From contig NZ_LR134117.1 of the NCBI RefSeq assembly GCF_900635445.1, forward strand, positions 4,402,001 to 4,466,000: DNA of 64,000 nucleotides. Reading direction: 5' to 3'. This document shows, piece after piece, positions 18,395 through 26,150 of this stretch. The translations under genes and the position numbers were made by a program. The notes under the pieces were generated by a model, which had not been told where the DNA came from, did not search any database, and saw only the letters and a list, made by a program, of their open reading frames with translations. Source of the stretch: Serratia odorifera. GTDB lineage: Bacteria; Pseudomonadota; Gammaproteobacteria; Enterobacterales; Enterobacteriaceae. How positions within the stretch are numbered: the stretch's first letter is position 1; every line of letters starts with the position of its first letter.

Positions 18395-19806
18395 CAAATA
18401 CTCTCCAAAAAGTCGTCGGAAATAACGAGCGGCGTTTCGATTGGCGCAAACGCCATGATGAAAGCATCCGCAACGTTCGGCGAAGGAATATCGCGTTTCT
18501 TCAGGTCGTCTTTGGTTTCTACCTTCACGCGACCGTTTTTATCGAAATCACGCTTTGGCGTAGATAGCTCGAATTTCAATTTGTCCAGCAGCGGGCAAGC
18601 CGAATCGATGCTTATCAGTTGGTCATCTGCGAAACTTTCCCGCTTTTCTTTCCCGTTAATCACGTTGTACGTGTTACGGAACCGATCGGCGACCAGCCAC
18701 CAGGCCTGCGCTTTTATGTTCGCGAAGAAATCTTTATTGGTAATCCCAGGCTGATAATCACGCTCTGGTTCGAATACCGCGCCGCCGGCGTTAAATTTGA
18801 AGTAATCGACCGTGCGCACATTCCAGTCACTGGCGCTTTCTCGTTCTTCATTTATTTCCGCGAATTTGGAGCCGCTGGAGGCACCAACACCAATGCTGTC
18901 ATAAATAATTGCAGCCTCCCTCTCAAGGGCGACATTGTAGGTGCGCTTACAGCTTTTCATCAGCTCGTCTTCTCGCGCCTTCCATTCATCAGCCCACAAC
19001 GCCACAGAGCCATGCGCATAGACGTTTGCGCATTTGTCGGCGCCACTGTCTGCAACGTCAAAGCCAACGCGCCGGTGACCGGCAGGCTCGATGTTGAGCG
19101 CCTTGTGAGCGTCGACAGCGGCCTCTATCCACGAAAGCTTGATAATGGCTTCATCATCGTCAGTTCTCGGCATGCCTAGGTAGACGTGTTCGAACATCTC
19201 CGCATCGCGCGCCTTGGCGGCCTCGATAACGTTCATGATGGTGCGGCTAAGGAACGGGTTTTCGTCGTAATTTATTTTTCTGACCAGCGTGTCAGGTGGC
19301 GGCGCTACAACAAAATTCCGCCATACAAAATCAGTCGTTAAGCGCGGATTAAAAAGAAACCAGCACTCCGAACCCTCTTTACGGATCGTAGGCTCCAAAA
19401 CTTCCCATTGGGCTTCGGTCATCGCGTGCGCTTCCTCGTTCCAAAGCACGTCGATGCTTTCCAGTGATTTTATCTCGTCAACATGGCGCCACAGACCGTA
19501 AAACATGAATTCGCTACCGGTAAACCGGTTGATGATCTTGTTGTCCAGAATGCGGAAACGATGTCGGAGACCAAATCGCTCTATTTGGATTTTCAACAGC
19601 GCGTACACAGATTCCTCAATCTTGTTTTGGATCTGGCGGGTGCATAAAAAACGCAGACGATATTTATCACTCAGGAACGTTGCCATACCGGCAGCATCCC
19701 ACGATTTAGAAGAGGTTCGCCCTCCGTATAAAACCTTATTCCTCGCCTTTGTCGTCCAGAACGGCCTTAGCGCTGGATTCAGGCTTGCTTTGTCCAATGT
19801 CAGCAT
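18394..19806 (-). CDS. terminase large subunit
   Basis: A 470-residue DNA packaging motor. It carries a Walker A variant GGRTSSKS (residues 28-35), a Walker B IDVLWNEE (118-125), a coupling motif region, and an RNase H-like nuclease domain with GFDVADSGAD and a C-terminal PNVADAF. This is the PBSX-type terminase family. The start is taken at ATG 19806, overlapping terS by 71 bases. A GTG at 19836 with AGAGG nearby is an alternative. Confidence 0.88.
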   Translation of the reverse strand: MLTLDKASLNPALRPFWTTKARNKVLYGGRTSSKSWDAAGMATFLSDKYRLRFLCTRQIQNKIEESVYALLKIQIERFGLRHRFRILDNKIINRFTGSEFMFYGLWRHVDEIKSLESIDVLWNEEAHAMTEAQWEVLEPTIRKEGSECWFLFNPRLTTDFVWRNFVVAPPPDTLVRKINYDENPFLSRTIMNVIEAAKARDAEMFEHVYLGMPRTDDDEAIIKLSWIEAAVDAHKALNIEPAGHRRVGFDVADSGADKCANVYAHGSVALWADEWKAREDELMKSCKRTYNVALEREAAIIYDSIGVGASSGSKFAEINEERESASDWNVRTVDYFKFNAGGAVFEPERDYQPGITNKDFFANIKAQAWWLVADRFRNTYNVINGKEKRESFADDQLISIDSACPLLDKLKFELSTPKRDFDKNGRVKVETKDDLKKRDIPSPNVADAFIMAFAPIETPLVISDDFLESI

Positions 19807-20737
19807 AAAAATCGTCAAGACCTCTCGGGACGTCACTGGCTGGGTTATTAAGATCCAGTTTGGTAATCAGTTGGATCAGCATGGCCCGGGCCGCCTTTTT
19901 ATCTTCGGTCTGGATTTCAATGCCGAATTTGGTTTCCTTCACCCCAGTGAAGTAAGCGCGAGCAGTAGCGCTGTGATCCCGTGTGTCGTGAATAAAGACG
20001 TGTCCTTGTCCCTCACCGTTGCAGCGTGGGCAATTTGGGTGCGGATCTGTAATTTCGGTATAACCAATGCCACCAGACAGATCTGGCGGGTGTTTACTTT
20101 CTGCCTCAGCTTTTTTTTCTGCCTTCAGTTGCTCTTCCAGATCACGCCACTGGTATTTATGCCCATCACCCCAGCAATATCGGCAGTTCACTCGCCTGTA
20201 TTGCATGAGGTCGTTCGGGTCGGCCTTTGTGATGGCCACCAGTTGATTAATCAAATCATCCAGGTCAGCCTCGTAGCGCTTGGCAATCCTGTCTTGCAGA
20301 TCCCGAATAGCCCGTCGAATGTTATCTTTCCTGTACAACCGACTGGCACCGACATAAGCGGTATTGCCCTTACCTTCGTAACCAGCAAGGCGGTAAGCTT
20401 CTACCCGGCTTTTTGTGATAGCGAACCAGTGAACAAACCAAGCCTGTTGAAGTGTTAGCCCATATTCGTCAGCGTTCACCGTCAGTTCTAGATCTTCATT
20501 TTTGACCGGTGTTTTCTGTGCCTTGGCCTCGGTACGCACTTTATCTTTTTGCGTGCCTTTTTTGCGTACCTGCGTACCTTTTTGCGTACCAGTCTTTCCA
20601 CTGCGTACCCAGCCATGTTTTTTGGCGCGCTTTCTAATGGCCCCTTCACTGATGCCGTATATCTCTGCCATCTCCCGTAGAGAAAGCTGACCGGCACAGT
20701 AATCGCGCTCAAGGCCGCTTTCTTCCGGTTGTGACAT
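19736..20737 (-). CDS. terminase small subunit with HTH and zinc-binding motifs
   Basis: A 333-residue protein starting at ATG 20737 with GGAG six bases upstream. Residues 1-45 form an HTH (LSLREMAEIYGISEGAIRKRA). A Lys/Thr-rich linker and a second HTH-like region (LTLQQAWFVHWF, VEAYRLAGYEGKG) match the phage terminase small subunit family. The C-terminal half carries CRYCWGDG and CPRCNGEGQG, a DnaJ-like zinc-binding pair. It recognises phage DNA for packaging; its gene lies directly upstream of terL. Confidence 0.8.
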   Translation of the reverse strand: MSQPEESGLERDYCAGQLSLREMAEIYGISEGAIRKRAKKHGWVRSGKTGTQKGTQVRKKGTQKDKVRTEAKAQKTPVKNEDLELTVNADEYGLTLQQAWFVHWFAITKSRVEAYRLAGYEGKGNTAYVGASRLYRKDNIRRAIRDLQDRIAKRYEADLDDLINQLVAITKADPNDLMQYRRVNCRYCWGDGHKYQWRDLEEQLKAEKKAEAESKHPPDLSGGIGYTEITDPHPNCPRCNGEGQGHVFIHDTRDHSATARAYFTGVKETKFGIEIQTEDKKAARAMLIQLITKLDLNNPASDVPRGLDDFYADIGQSKPESSAKAVLDDKGEE

Positions 20738-20766
20738 AGCGTGCTCCATAAAAAAAGCCACCAGCG

Positions 20767-20949
20767 CTACCCCCACAGTGAGCCGGAGTAACGAGGTGAC
20801 TTTGCTTTGCGCATTACGCAGCGCCCGTGTGGGCGCTCTGTGATGGGCAATAATTCATCACGCCAGTGCAAAATTGCATCAGTACACTTCCCTTTAAACC
20901 CATACAATAACCAAACGTTATTAACGTAACGGTTTTCCCTGTGTGTCAT
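20767..20949 (-). CDS. small hypothetical prophage protein
   Basis: A 60-residue frame starting at ATG 20949, preceded by GAGGGG, located between Acb2-like and terS genes. Highly basic C-terminal end (RCVMRKAKSPRYSGSLWG). Similar short frames are found in enterobacterial prophages, but whether they are translated is unknown. The Shine-Dalgarno sequence lies inside the hairpin at 20955-20973. Confidence 0.35.
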   Translation of the reverse strand: MTHRENRYVNNVWLLYGFKGKCTDAILHWRDELLPITERPHGRCVMRKAKSPRYSGSLWG

Positions 20950-20954
20950 TATTC

Positions 20955-20981
20955 GCCCCTCTTCTTGAGGGGCTTTTTTTT
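20955..20981 (+). terminator. rho-independent terminator (plus strand) / hairpin over a minus-strand RBS
   Basis: The stem GCCCCTC (20955-20961) pairs with GAGGGGC (20967-20973) around a TTCTT loop and is followed by eight T's on the plus strand. No plus-strand gene lies upstream in this block, so it may stop antisense transcription. On the minus strand the same stem contains the GAGGGG ribosome binding site of the 60-residue frame. Confidence 0.6.
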
Positions 20982-21027
20982 GCATTATCGATGATCCTCG
21001 TAAAGACCACCTGTAATGCCGATGGTG

Positions 21028-21312
21028 TTAGCAATCCGCATCCGGACGAGCCACTGCACGGCAGGCCCACATGCAGGCTTCCTGCATTTTGGTGCGGGCG
21101 ATAGCCAGGCAGCGCATTGCCTCACTGCGGCTGGCTTCTTCCGGAGAGTCTGCCTCTACCACCTCCAGGGAGAGGTGTGTGCGTTCGAGGTCGATTTGCT
21201 CGCAAAAATTACGACTGATTTCTTTCAGTTCATTCATTTGTGCTATATCGTCGGCGGTCAAGGTGCGACATCCCTTCACAGTGCTGCCATCTTGCGGTTT
21301 AGCTTCGCTCAT
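21028..21312 (-). CDS. Acb2/Tad1-like cyclic nucleotide sponge, putative anti-CBASS/anti-Thoeris protein
   Basis: A 94-residue protein starting at ATG 21312 behind GGGAG. It shows the two hallmarks of the Acb2/Tad1 fold: the N-terminal C/YRTLTADDIAQMNELK helix and the C-terminal RCLAIARTKMQEACMW-RAVARP pattern (quoted in parts). The family forms hexamers that bind cyclic dinucleotides, trinucleotides or gcADPR-type signals and so block CBASS or Thoeris. It lies between the spanin and terminase genes, a typical place for such moron genes. Signal specificity cannot be told. Confidence 0.75.
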   Translation of the reverse strand: MSEAKPQDGSTVKGCRTLTADDIAQMNELKEISRNFCEQIDLERTHLSLEVVEADSPEEASRSEAMRCLAIARTKMQEACMWACRAVARPDADC

Positions 21313-21578
21313 TGGTTTCTCCCGACGGATGCCCGCCATTGGTTTAGCGTGGCCACCTGGCCAGCGCAGATTGATAAAGCTGTTTGAAGCGCCAGCGCGT
21401 GGCTCCCGATATCTCCCCAGGTGCTACCGGCAAGTTGCGGTTGTTCGCAGGGCGCGAATACCGTCTCAGGGGGCAACATGACGATTGGTGCCGGCGACGC
21501 TGATATCCGTTCCGCGCAGGAGGTCAAGCACACCACCAGGAGCATCACGGCGGCTGCACTCATCATTTTTGATGGCAT
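21309..21578 (-). CDS. outer-membrane spanin lipoprotein (Rz1-like)
   Basis: An 89-residue protein whose gene starts inside the Rz frame and runs beyond it, the usual nested arrangement. It has a lipoprotein signal with lipobox LTSC (SAAAVMLLVVCLTSCAE), so the mature protein starts at that Cys. A Pro-containing stretch and a C-terminal helix (ALALQTALSICAGQVATLNQW, in part) resemble P2 LysC. Together with Rz it fuses the two membranes at the end of lysis. Confidence 0.8.
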   Translation of the reverse strand: MPSKMMSAAAVMLLVVCLTSCAERISASPAPIVMLPPETVFAPCEQPQLAGSTWGDIGSHALALQTALSICAGQVATLNQWRASVGRNQ

Positions 21579-21852
21579 CCTGGTATTTCCTCTGGTAAAT
21601 TTCGCCCCGCTGGCGCAGTTGCTGCTCTCTCTGTTGCTGTTCGGCCATCAGCTTGCGGTTACGGGCGTCCTGTTCCTGCATGGTGGCGATCAGTCCGGCC
21701 TGCTGCGCCAGCGTTTTTTTCTGTTCTGCTACCTGCTGCCGTGCCAGTTCCAGCCGATGTGACAACAACGAGCTATATCCACCCAGGCAGATCGATACCA
21801 CCAGCAGAAGCAATAACCCTCCGCCGGTCAGTTTTGAAATCCAGCCAGTCAC
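21466..21852 (-). CDS. inner-membrane spanin (Rz/LysB-like)
   Basis: A 128-residue protein with one N-terminal membrane helix (GGGLLLLLVVSICLGGY) and a long periplasmic coiled coil (RQQVAEQKKTLAQQAGLIATM, in part, to REQQLRQRGEIYQRKYQD). It pairs with the nested Rz1-like lipoprotein. The ATG overlaps the stop of the endolysin gene (ATGA). Confidence 0.8.
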   Translation of the reverse strand: MTGWISKLTGGGLLLLLVVSICLGGYSSLLSHRLELARQQVAEQKKTLAQQAGLIATMQEQDARNRKLMAEQQQREQQLRQRGEIYQRKYQDAIKNDECSRRDAPGGVLDLLRGTDISVAGTNRHVAP

Positions 21853-22472
21853 GCCAGCACCTTACGCGCACGTTCAAAGCGCTCTTGGCGGTCAGCCAGG
21901 CCATTCTTGCCGCCGTTGATCAGCAGCGTTACCCGCTCGACATCACCCGCGTATTTTCCGCAGTTCCGAGAATTCCAGAACCAGCCAGCGGAACGCATGG
22001 CATATTCATCTTGATCCAGCAGATCCGGTACCAAGACCAAATCTGTTTTAATGCCAGCACTGCAAGCCCGATAATTATCCAACCCGGTTACCTGGATTAG
22101 GCCGCGTCCGCGATATTTCCAGCCATCCCCCGAACCTTTGTTTCCCAGGCGGCCACCGTAGACCAAATTGGCGATCGCCGCTTGGCGATTTTCCGGTACC
22201 ACCGCCTCGCCCCGCTGACGGCCAAGCATTTTGCATTGTTCCGTTGTCAGTCGGTTGCCGAACGTGGATTGCAGCCCGGCTACGCTGTAATTGAAGGATT
22301 CCGCTGTTGCGGTAAACGCCGCCGACTCATGCCCTACCTGGGCGATAAACATCGCCTGCTCCACCGAAGAAGAGATCCCGAATTCGGTGAGGGTCGCTTC
22401 CAAATGCGGAAACCAGCGCGTGGCTAATCCGGCAGCAATACCAGCCGCCTCTTTAAATTGGTCTTTTGTCAT
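21849..22472 (-). CDS. endolysin, glycoside hydrolase family 19 (chitinase-like)
   Basis: A 207-residue cytoplasmic endolysin cleaving peptidoglycan glycan strands. The GH19 hallmarks are FIAQVGHESAAF (first catalytic Glu), YRGRGLIQVTGLDNY and the C-terminal VTLLINGG. The ATG at 22472 gives the usual MTKDQFKEAAGI start; the longer frame to 22517 overlaps the holin gene. There is no signal peptide, so release depends on the holins upstream. Confidence 0.9.
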   Translation of the reverse strand: MTKDQFKEAAGIAAGLATRWFPHLEATLTEFGISSSVEQAMFIAQVGHESAAFTATAESFNYSVAGLQSTFGNRLTTEQCKMLGRQRGEAVVPENRQAAIANLVYGGRLGNKGSGDGWKYRGRGLIQVTGLDNYRACSAGIKTDLVLVPDLLDQDEYAMRSAGWFWNSRNCGKYAGDVERVTLLINGGKNGLADRQERFERARKVLA

Positions 22473-22476
22473 GGGG

Positions 22477-22755
22477 TTATCTCGTGAAAGGTTTTGCCAA
22501 AGCCATAACGTTGCCACGCGATGCGATCACCGCGACACAGAACGCCATGTTGATTAATGTTTCCGACCAATTTGCGTAATGATAATCGCCAGTCAGTATG
22601 CGGATTGTCACAGAGGCACTGGCCACGATAAGCAACCAGGCACAGAACGCAGCAAAAGGTCGATGCGTCGCCCCATTCCGGCGATACAGCATCATGCGGG
22701 CCGACATAACCGCGCAGGTAATCGCATTCACGATTAAGAGGTAATCATTTAGCAT
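22477..22755 (-). CDS. phage holin-family membrane protein
   Basis: A 92-residue protein with three hydrophobic segments: near residues 3-20, 34-53 (FAAFCAWLLIVASASVTIRI) and 64-80. It overlaps the 3' end of the first holin gene and is four bases from the endolysin. The pattern fits the small holin/antiholin family found next to GH19 lysins in enterobacterial prophages. It may be a holin or an antiholin. Confidence 0.65.
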   Translation of the reverse strand: MLNDYLLIVNAITCAVMSARMMLYRRNGATHRPFAAFCAWLLIVASASVTIRILTGDYHYANWSETLINMAFCVAVIASRGNVMALAKPFTR

Positions 22756-23122
22756 TGCTCCCCCCTTGCCGGAATCGGTCGAAGAACCCTGTGGGGTTTT
22801 GGCTGGCTGACATCAAAAGTCGTACGACGATAGCGGAAGCCACCAGCGCGCCAACTGGCTCATGTGCTTCAATGCCAACCGGCGTAGCCCACGTGATGAT
22901 GTCTGCGGCAAACGGCGCGGCAAGGATCCCCACCAGCAAAGAGGCCACAAATAGCGCCATCTTTTTTAGCCACGAAAACTCGCTGGCCGACATCACAAAA
23001 ATCACGGCGCCGGCAAACGCCCCAATCAGTACCCCAGAATCGACACCAGATAACAGCCCTACCACAGTCACGCCGGTTACTGCGGTGGTCGCTGCTCCAG
23101 TAGTCCCTACAGGCTCAGCCAT
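22745..23122 (-). CDS. holin
   Basis: A 125-residue protein with ATG at 23122 behind AAGGAG. Three membrane segments are visible: VTGVTVVGLLSGVDSGVLIGAF (in part), the MALFVASLLVGILAAPFAA region, and VGALVASAIVVRLLM. It is the first gene of the lysis cassette. It would accumulate in the inner membrane and open it to the endolysin. Confidence 0.75.
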   Translation of the reverse strand: MAEPVGTTGAATTAVTGVTVVGLLSGVDSGVLIGAFAGAVIFVMSASEFSWLKKMALFVASLLVGILAAPFAADIITWATPVGIEAHEPVGALVASAIVVRLLMSASQNPTGFFDRFRQGGSNAK

Positions 23123-23235
23123 CTTTTTGCTCCTTTGTTCGCTCAGCGAACGCCGGGCGTAAGACATAAAAAAGGCCACGCATTAAGCGCAGCCCTAAAA
23201 TAGAAAAACCCCAGCGATTGCCGAGGCTTTAGTGA

Positions 23236-23517
23236 TTATTTTTTCCGTTTAAATATTTTCTTATGAAGCTTTCCCCACCATTTCGGTGGCTTGCTCTTGG
23301 GCCGCCAGATGCTTCGAGCCATTGCTCTTGCCTCGTCGTCACTTAGATGCTCAATTGCTGAAAAGCTCTTGTACGCGTTATGCTCGCCTATCCTATTAGC
23401 AATATATGCAACAATAGGAATGAGCAGCTTAATTACTGTGAAAAAAAGAACAATTGTCGTCATTGTTGCAAAATGCTCGACAACCTTGTCGTAAATATTT
23501 CTAAAGAAATCAATCAT
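23236..23517 (-). CDS. small membrane protein, unknown
   Basis: A 93-residue protein with one long hydrophobic segment (MTTIVLFFTVIKLLIPIVAYIA, in part) and a strongly basic C-terminus (KPPKWWGKLHKKIFKRKK). It is the first gene after the late terminator, so it is expressed with the lysis genes. Function unknown; a superinfection or lysis role is possible. Confidence 0.6.
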   Translation of the reverse strand: MIDFFRNIYDKVVEHFATMTTIVLFFTVIKLLIPIVAYIANRIGEHNAYKSFSAIEHLSDDEARAMARSIWRPKSKPPKWWGKLHKKIFKRKK

Positions 23518-23573
23518 AGCGAAGCTTGATTAGTGATGGATGGGTAATTATCACTGAATCCTAGGCAATAAAA

Positions 23574-23592
23574 AACCCGCATATGGCGGGTT
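23574..23592 (-). terminator. bidirectional terminator in the late leader (tR'-like)
   Basis: The stem AACCCGC (23574-23580) pairs with GCGGGTT (23586-23592). On the minus strand the stem is followed by six T's. It lies some 40 bases after a predicted promoter and before all late genes, as tR' does in lambdoid phages. Confidence 0.75.
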
Positions 23593-23638
23593 TCTTTTTG
23601 ATTTGTCGCTGCGGGTACTTCTTCGCGAAGCTTAACCT

Positions 23639-23666
23639 AATTTAACCATTTTCCGCGCAAAGTCAA
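23639..23666 (-). promoter_or_regulatory. predicted late promoter (pR'-like)
   Basis: Reading the minus strand, TTGACT (23666-23661) and TAAATT (23644-23639) are separated by 16 bases. It overlaps the last codons of the DUF1133 antiterminator gene. The predicted start, near 23632, gives a leader of about 60 bases up to the terminator at 23574-23592. Confidence 0.55.
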
Positions 23667-24223
23667 CGGTAAAATCTTTCAACGTTTGAATTGAATGCAT
23701 CACTCATTGGCAGGTAAAGCATAAACTCGGCAGTTTTCAACCAAACGGCGATCCGGGTTTCGCAGGTGCGTATACACCATTCAGGCCGAATATCGTGTAA
23801 ATCTGCCGCCATGGCCTTTTTGCTTTTTCCCCGCCCTATGTACCGCTGCTGAATAACGTACCTCAATCCCGGGTGATCCAGCAGGACGGTACCGATCACC
23901 TGGTCAATGGTCGAGGCCTCTTGATCGGAGCAGAACGCTAGGCTACTCTTTTGCTTACCTTCCATGATATCCAGCAGGTAACGCTGCAGCTCGCTTTTGT
24001 CGCATCCAGTTTTTTTAAGTTGCCGTAGTGCCTGGGTGATCGCAGCCTTTGTCACTTTCTCACTGGCCAATAAACGGTTAAACATGCTGCCGGCGCTGCC
24101 GTACTTTGCCATGCCCGACCAGCGGCCCCACATTTTCAATTTACCCTCAATCCAAACTCGCTCCAGCGCACGCAGGTGCAGCTCTTTGCCGTCGCCCTTG
24201 CCAACATTCTCAGGATAAATCAT
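23663..24223 (-). CDS. DUF1133 antitermination protein (Q-like)
   Basis: A 186-residue protein beginning MIYPENVGKGDGKELHLRALE (in part), with an HTH-like region IGRGKSKKAMAADLHDIRPEW (in part) near the C-terminus. DUF1133 proteins sit at the end of the early operon immediately upstream of the lysis genes and are taken to be Q-type late antiterminators. The promoter and terminator just downstream support that. Confidence 0.75.
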   Translation of the reverse strand: MIYPENVGKGDGKELHLRALERVWIEGKLKMWGRWSGMAKYGSAGSMFNRLLASEKVTKAAITQALRQLKKTGCDKSELQRYLLDIMEGKQKSSLAFCSDQEASTIDQVIGTVLLDHPGLRYVIQQRYIGRGKSKKAMAADLHDIRPEWCIRTCETRIAVWLKTAEFMLYLPMSDAFNSNVERFYR

Positions 24224-24507
24224 AACTTGCCCTCACTTCTCAAAATGGCTTGCGTGCGGAATACACCCTCGGCGTGGTAAAGACGCAGGGTTTCACGGTC
24301 ATATTCGGTTTTTGTACGGGAATCGATGGCGTCATGGCAGCAGTTGCAGGACCAGGCGCCCTGCGTATCATCGGGCTTCATGGCGCCACCACAGGTGCCA
24401 GCCAGGCGGTAATGTGCCAAAACGGTTGTTTCTGGGTTGAAATTACAAATGCCAGGTATCCGGATTTGGCAGTCGCGGCCGCGGGCCTCTTTTTTAAGAT
24501 TAGCCAT
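24220..24507 (-). CDS. YbcO-type nuclease (DUF1364)
   Basis: A 95-residue metal-dependent nuclease. It starts MANLKKEARGRDCQIRIPG and has paired Cys (C-Q-I, ..C) with CCHDAID and a DRET helix, matching YbcO/DUF1364 of the nin region. ATG 24507 is chosen to match the family start. It overlaps the DUF1133 gene by four bases and lies next to DUF1367, the common prophage order. Confidence 0.85.
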   Translation of the reverse strand: MANLKKEARGRDCQIRIPGICNFNPETTVLAHYRLAGTCGGAMKPDDTQGAWSCNCCHDAIDSRTKTEYDRETLRLYHAEGVFRTQAILRSEGKL

Positions 24508-25036
24508 GGGGAACCCCCACATGCTTCCATGATCTGCCTTCAATTACAGCAGCGATACAACCACGAGATACATTGAATTTTTCCATCCAATATTTATGGG
24601 GTTTATCTGATGATCTGATTGCGATGACCTGAGCGGCATTTAGTTTGTGCCATGTGTTATTTTCACCACCCTGCCATGTTCCGTGTTCTCTCTTGTCAGC
24701 AAGGTTATTTTTCCTTGTATCCCAGCGCAGATTTTTAATTCGGGGATCCAACCTGTCGCCATTTTCATGGCAACATTCCATACCCTCTGGGGCATCACCT
24801 TTGAAGCTCGACAAAACCAATCGATGCAGCAATACTTGCTTAGGTTTATTGTCTTTACTGAGACTTACAACTAAGTAGCCAGTGCTCTTGTGGAAGGTTT
24901 GCTTAATAATTTTCCCGCCATAAGTACGACCGGAACCACTTCTACCCTTTCTGGCGATTGATCGGACTCGACCCATATTTGAGACTTCATAACTCCCTTC
25001 CCAACCGCGCGCCTGAATCCAGATTTCATCAGTCAT
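24500..25036 (-). CDS. HNH homing endonuclease (NUMOD4-HNH)
   Basis: A 178-residue protein. An N-terminal NUMOD4 motif (EIWIQARGWEGSYEVSNMGRVRS, in part) is followed by an HNH core with LHRLVLSSF, CCHENGDRLDPRIKNLRW and a C-terminal helix-turn region that would bind DNA. It is inserted between DUF1367 and ybcO, overlapping both, and is absent from most similar clusters. It is probably a free-standing mobile endonuclease. Confidence 0.85.
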   Translation of the reverse strand: MTDEIWIQARGWEGSYEVSNMGRVRSIARKGRSGSGRTYGGKIIKQTFHKSTGYLVVSLSKDNKPKQVLLHRLVLSSFKGDAPEGMECCHENGDRLDPRIKNLRWDTRKNNLADKREHGTWQGGENNTWHKLNAAQVIAIRSSDKPHKYWMEKFNVSRGCIAAVIEGRSWKHVGVPHG

Positions 25037-25632
25037 AGGGAATACTTCAGCAACTGCAACGCCACATTTTCAGCCTCTTGCCGGCTACGGAAACTACGCG
25101 ACAGGATGAAATGCCACAGGACGTTGAACACCGATTTGTAAAGGCTCTGAAATGAGTCCTCGTCCATCTTGGCGAATGAAATGGATTTTGGGATACGCTG
25201 GCGCAGGCCGTTGGGCAGGATCACCTCATCATAATAACCGGCCTCAACAGTCGCCCATCCGCGATAGGGCTCAAATGACTTGAGTAACACAATATCTTGG
25301 GCCCGCTGCTTACCTACCTGGAACAAATATTCATCGGCGACGGCGCTGATCACTTCGCCATGCTGCCCGGACATATCGATGAGGTATTCCACAAAACCAT
25401 TGATAAGCTGGCGCTCTGGCTGCGTCAGTGTGCCGCCGGTTGGCGTCCAGTAGTCGAAGCCGAATTGCAGGAGTTTGAAAAAACGCTTGTGAAATTGGTA
25501 GTTGCGGACACGTCTGAATTCGGCCTGTATCCACTCGCCGAGTTTCACACGTTGCAAAAATTCGCTGGCCTCGATCGTCGCCGGGGTCAGGATTGTTGGT
25601 GCGGATTTTACTAGCTGTATTAACTGCGCCAT
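25033..25632 (-). CDS. DUF1367 family prophage protein
   Basis: A 199-residue protein with WIQAEFRRVRNYQFHKRFFKLL (in part), PTGGTLTQPERQ and a C-terminal RSRQEAENVALQLLKY. This matches DUF1367, common in the nin-like region of enterobacterial prophages next to YbcO; its function is unknown. The start ATG follows a GGGAGACC sequence. Confidence 0.8.
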   Translation of the reverse strand: MAQLIQLVKSAPTILTPATIEASEFLQRVKLGEWIQAEFRRVRNYQFHKRFFKLLQFGFDYWTPTGGTLTQPERQLINGFVEYLIDMSGQHGEVISAVADEYLFQVGKQRAQDIVLLKSFEPYRGWATVEAGYYDEVILPNGLRQRIPKSISFAKMDEDSFQSLYKSVFNVLWHFILSRSFRSRQEAENVALQLLKYSL

Positions 25633-25684
25633 CTGGTCTCCCTGATGGCGCGATAGGCGTTAGTTGTTCAAGCTAACGCCTACA

Positions 25685-25864
25685 TTATAGCTGCTCATGA
25701 ACAGCGTAACCAGCCCGCTCTAGCAACTCACGAAGCACATCAAGAGAGGCGATCAAATGATCATCCGGAATAGTAACAATTGAAATTATATCACCGTCTT
25801 TAACTTCAATAACCACACGACCATTAAAAGGAAGCGATTCAAGAAGCTGCTTGTTTGAAATCAT
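25685..25864 (-). CDS. small acidic prophage protein, unknown
   Basis: A 59-residue frame, start ATG 25864 with GAGGT five bases upstream. The sequence begins MISNKQLLESLPFNGRVVIE and ends RAGYAVHEQL. It is well-formed codon-wise and lies between Hok and DUF1367 genes on the same strand. No family recognised. Confidence 0.55.
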   Translation of the reverse strand: MISNKQLLESLPFNGRVVIEVKDGDIISIVTIPDDHLIASLDVLRELLERAGYAVHEQL

Positions 25865-26150
25865 ATTTCACCTCAATAAGTTAGAATATTTGTCGAGGCG
25901 AAACACCATGGAATTCAGGATTCACATGTTTCAGTAAAGCCGTTGGATTGGCTTTGTCTAATAGGTCACATAGATCAATATTGCAACTTCGATCGTTTTA
26001 ACCGATCGATAGCACACAATGCCTATGGTTAATCGTGATATGCGTTTGATTAGATACAAAAAAACCCGCCGAAGCAGGTTTGATGTGATTGGGTGCTTGA
26101 GAGCTCATACTCAACAACAGAGTGGCGGGGATTGCTCCCCGCCGTAGCTC
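25865..26150. other. intergenic stretch with hairpins
   Basis: No convincing gene is visible. It contains an imperfect stem AAACCCGCCGAAGCAGGTTT around 26066 and a perfect 8-bp stem GGCGGGGA/TCCCCGCC (26127-26146), just after the end of the Hok gene. The second stem lacks a T run, so it may stabilise the 3' end of the hok mRNA rather than terminate it. Confidence 0.4.
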
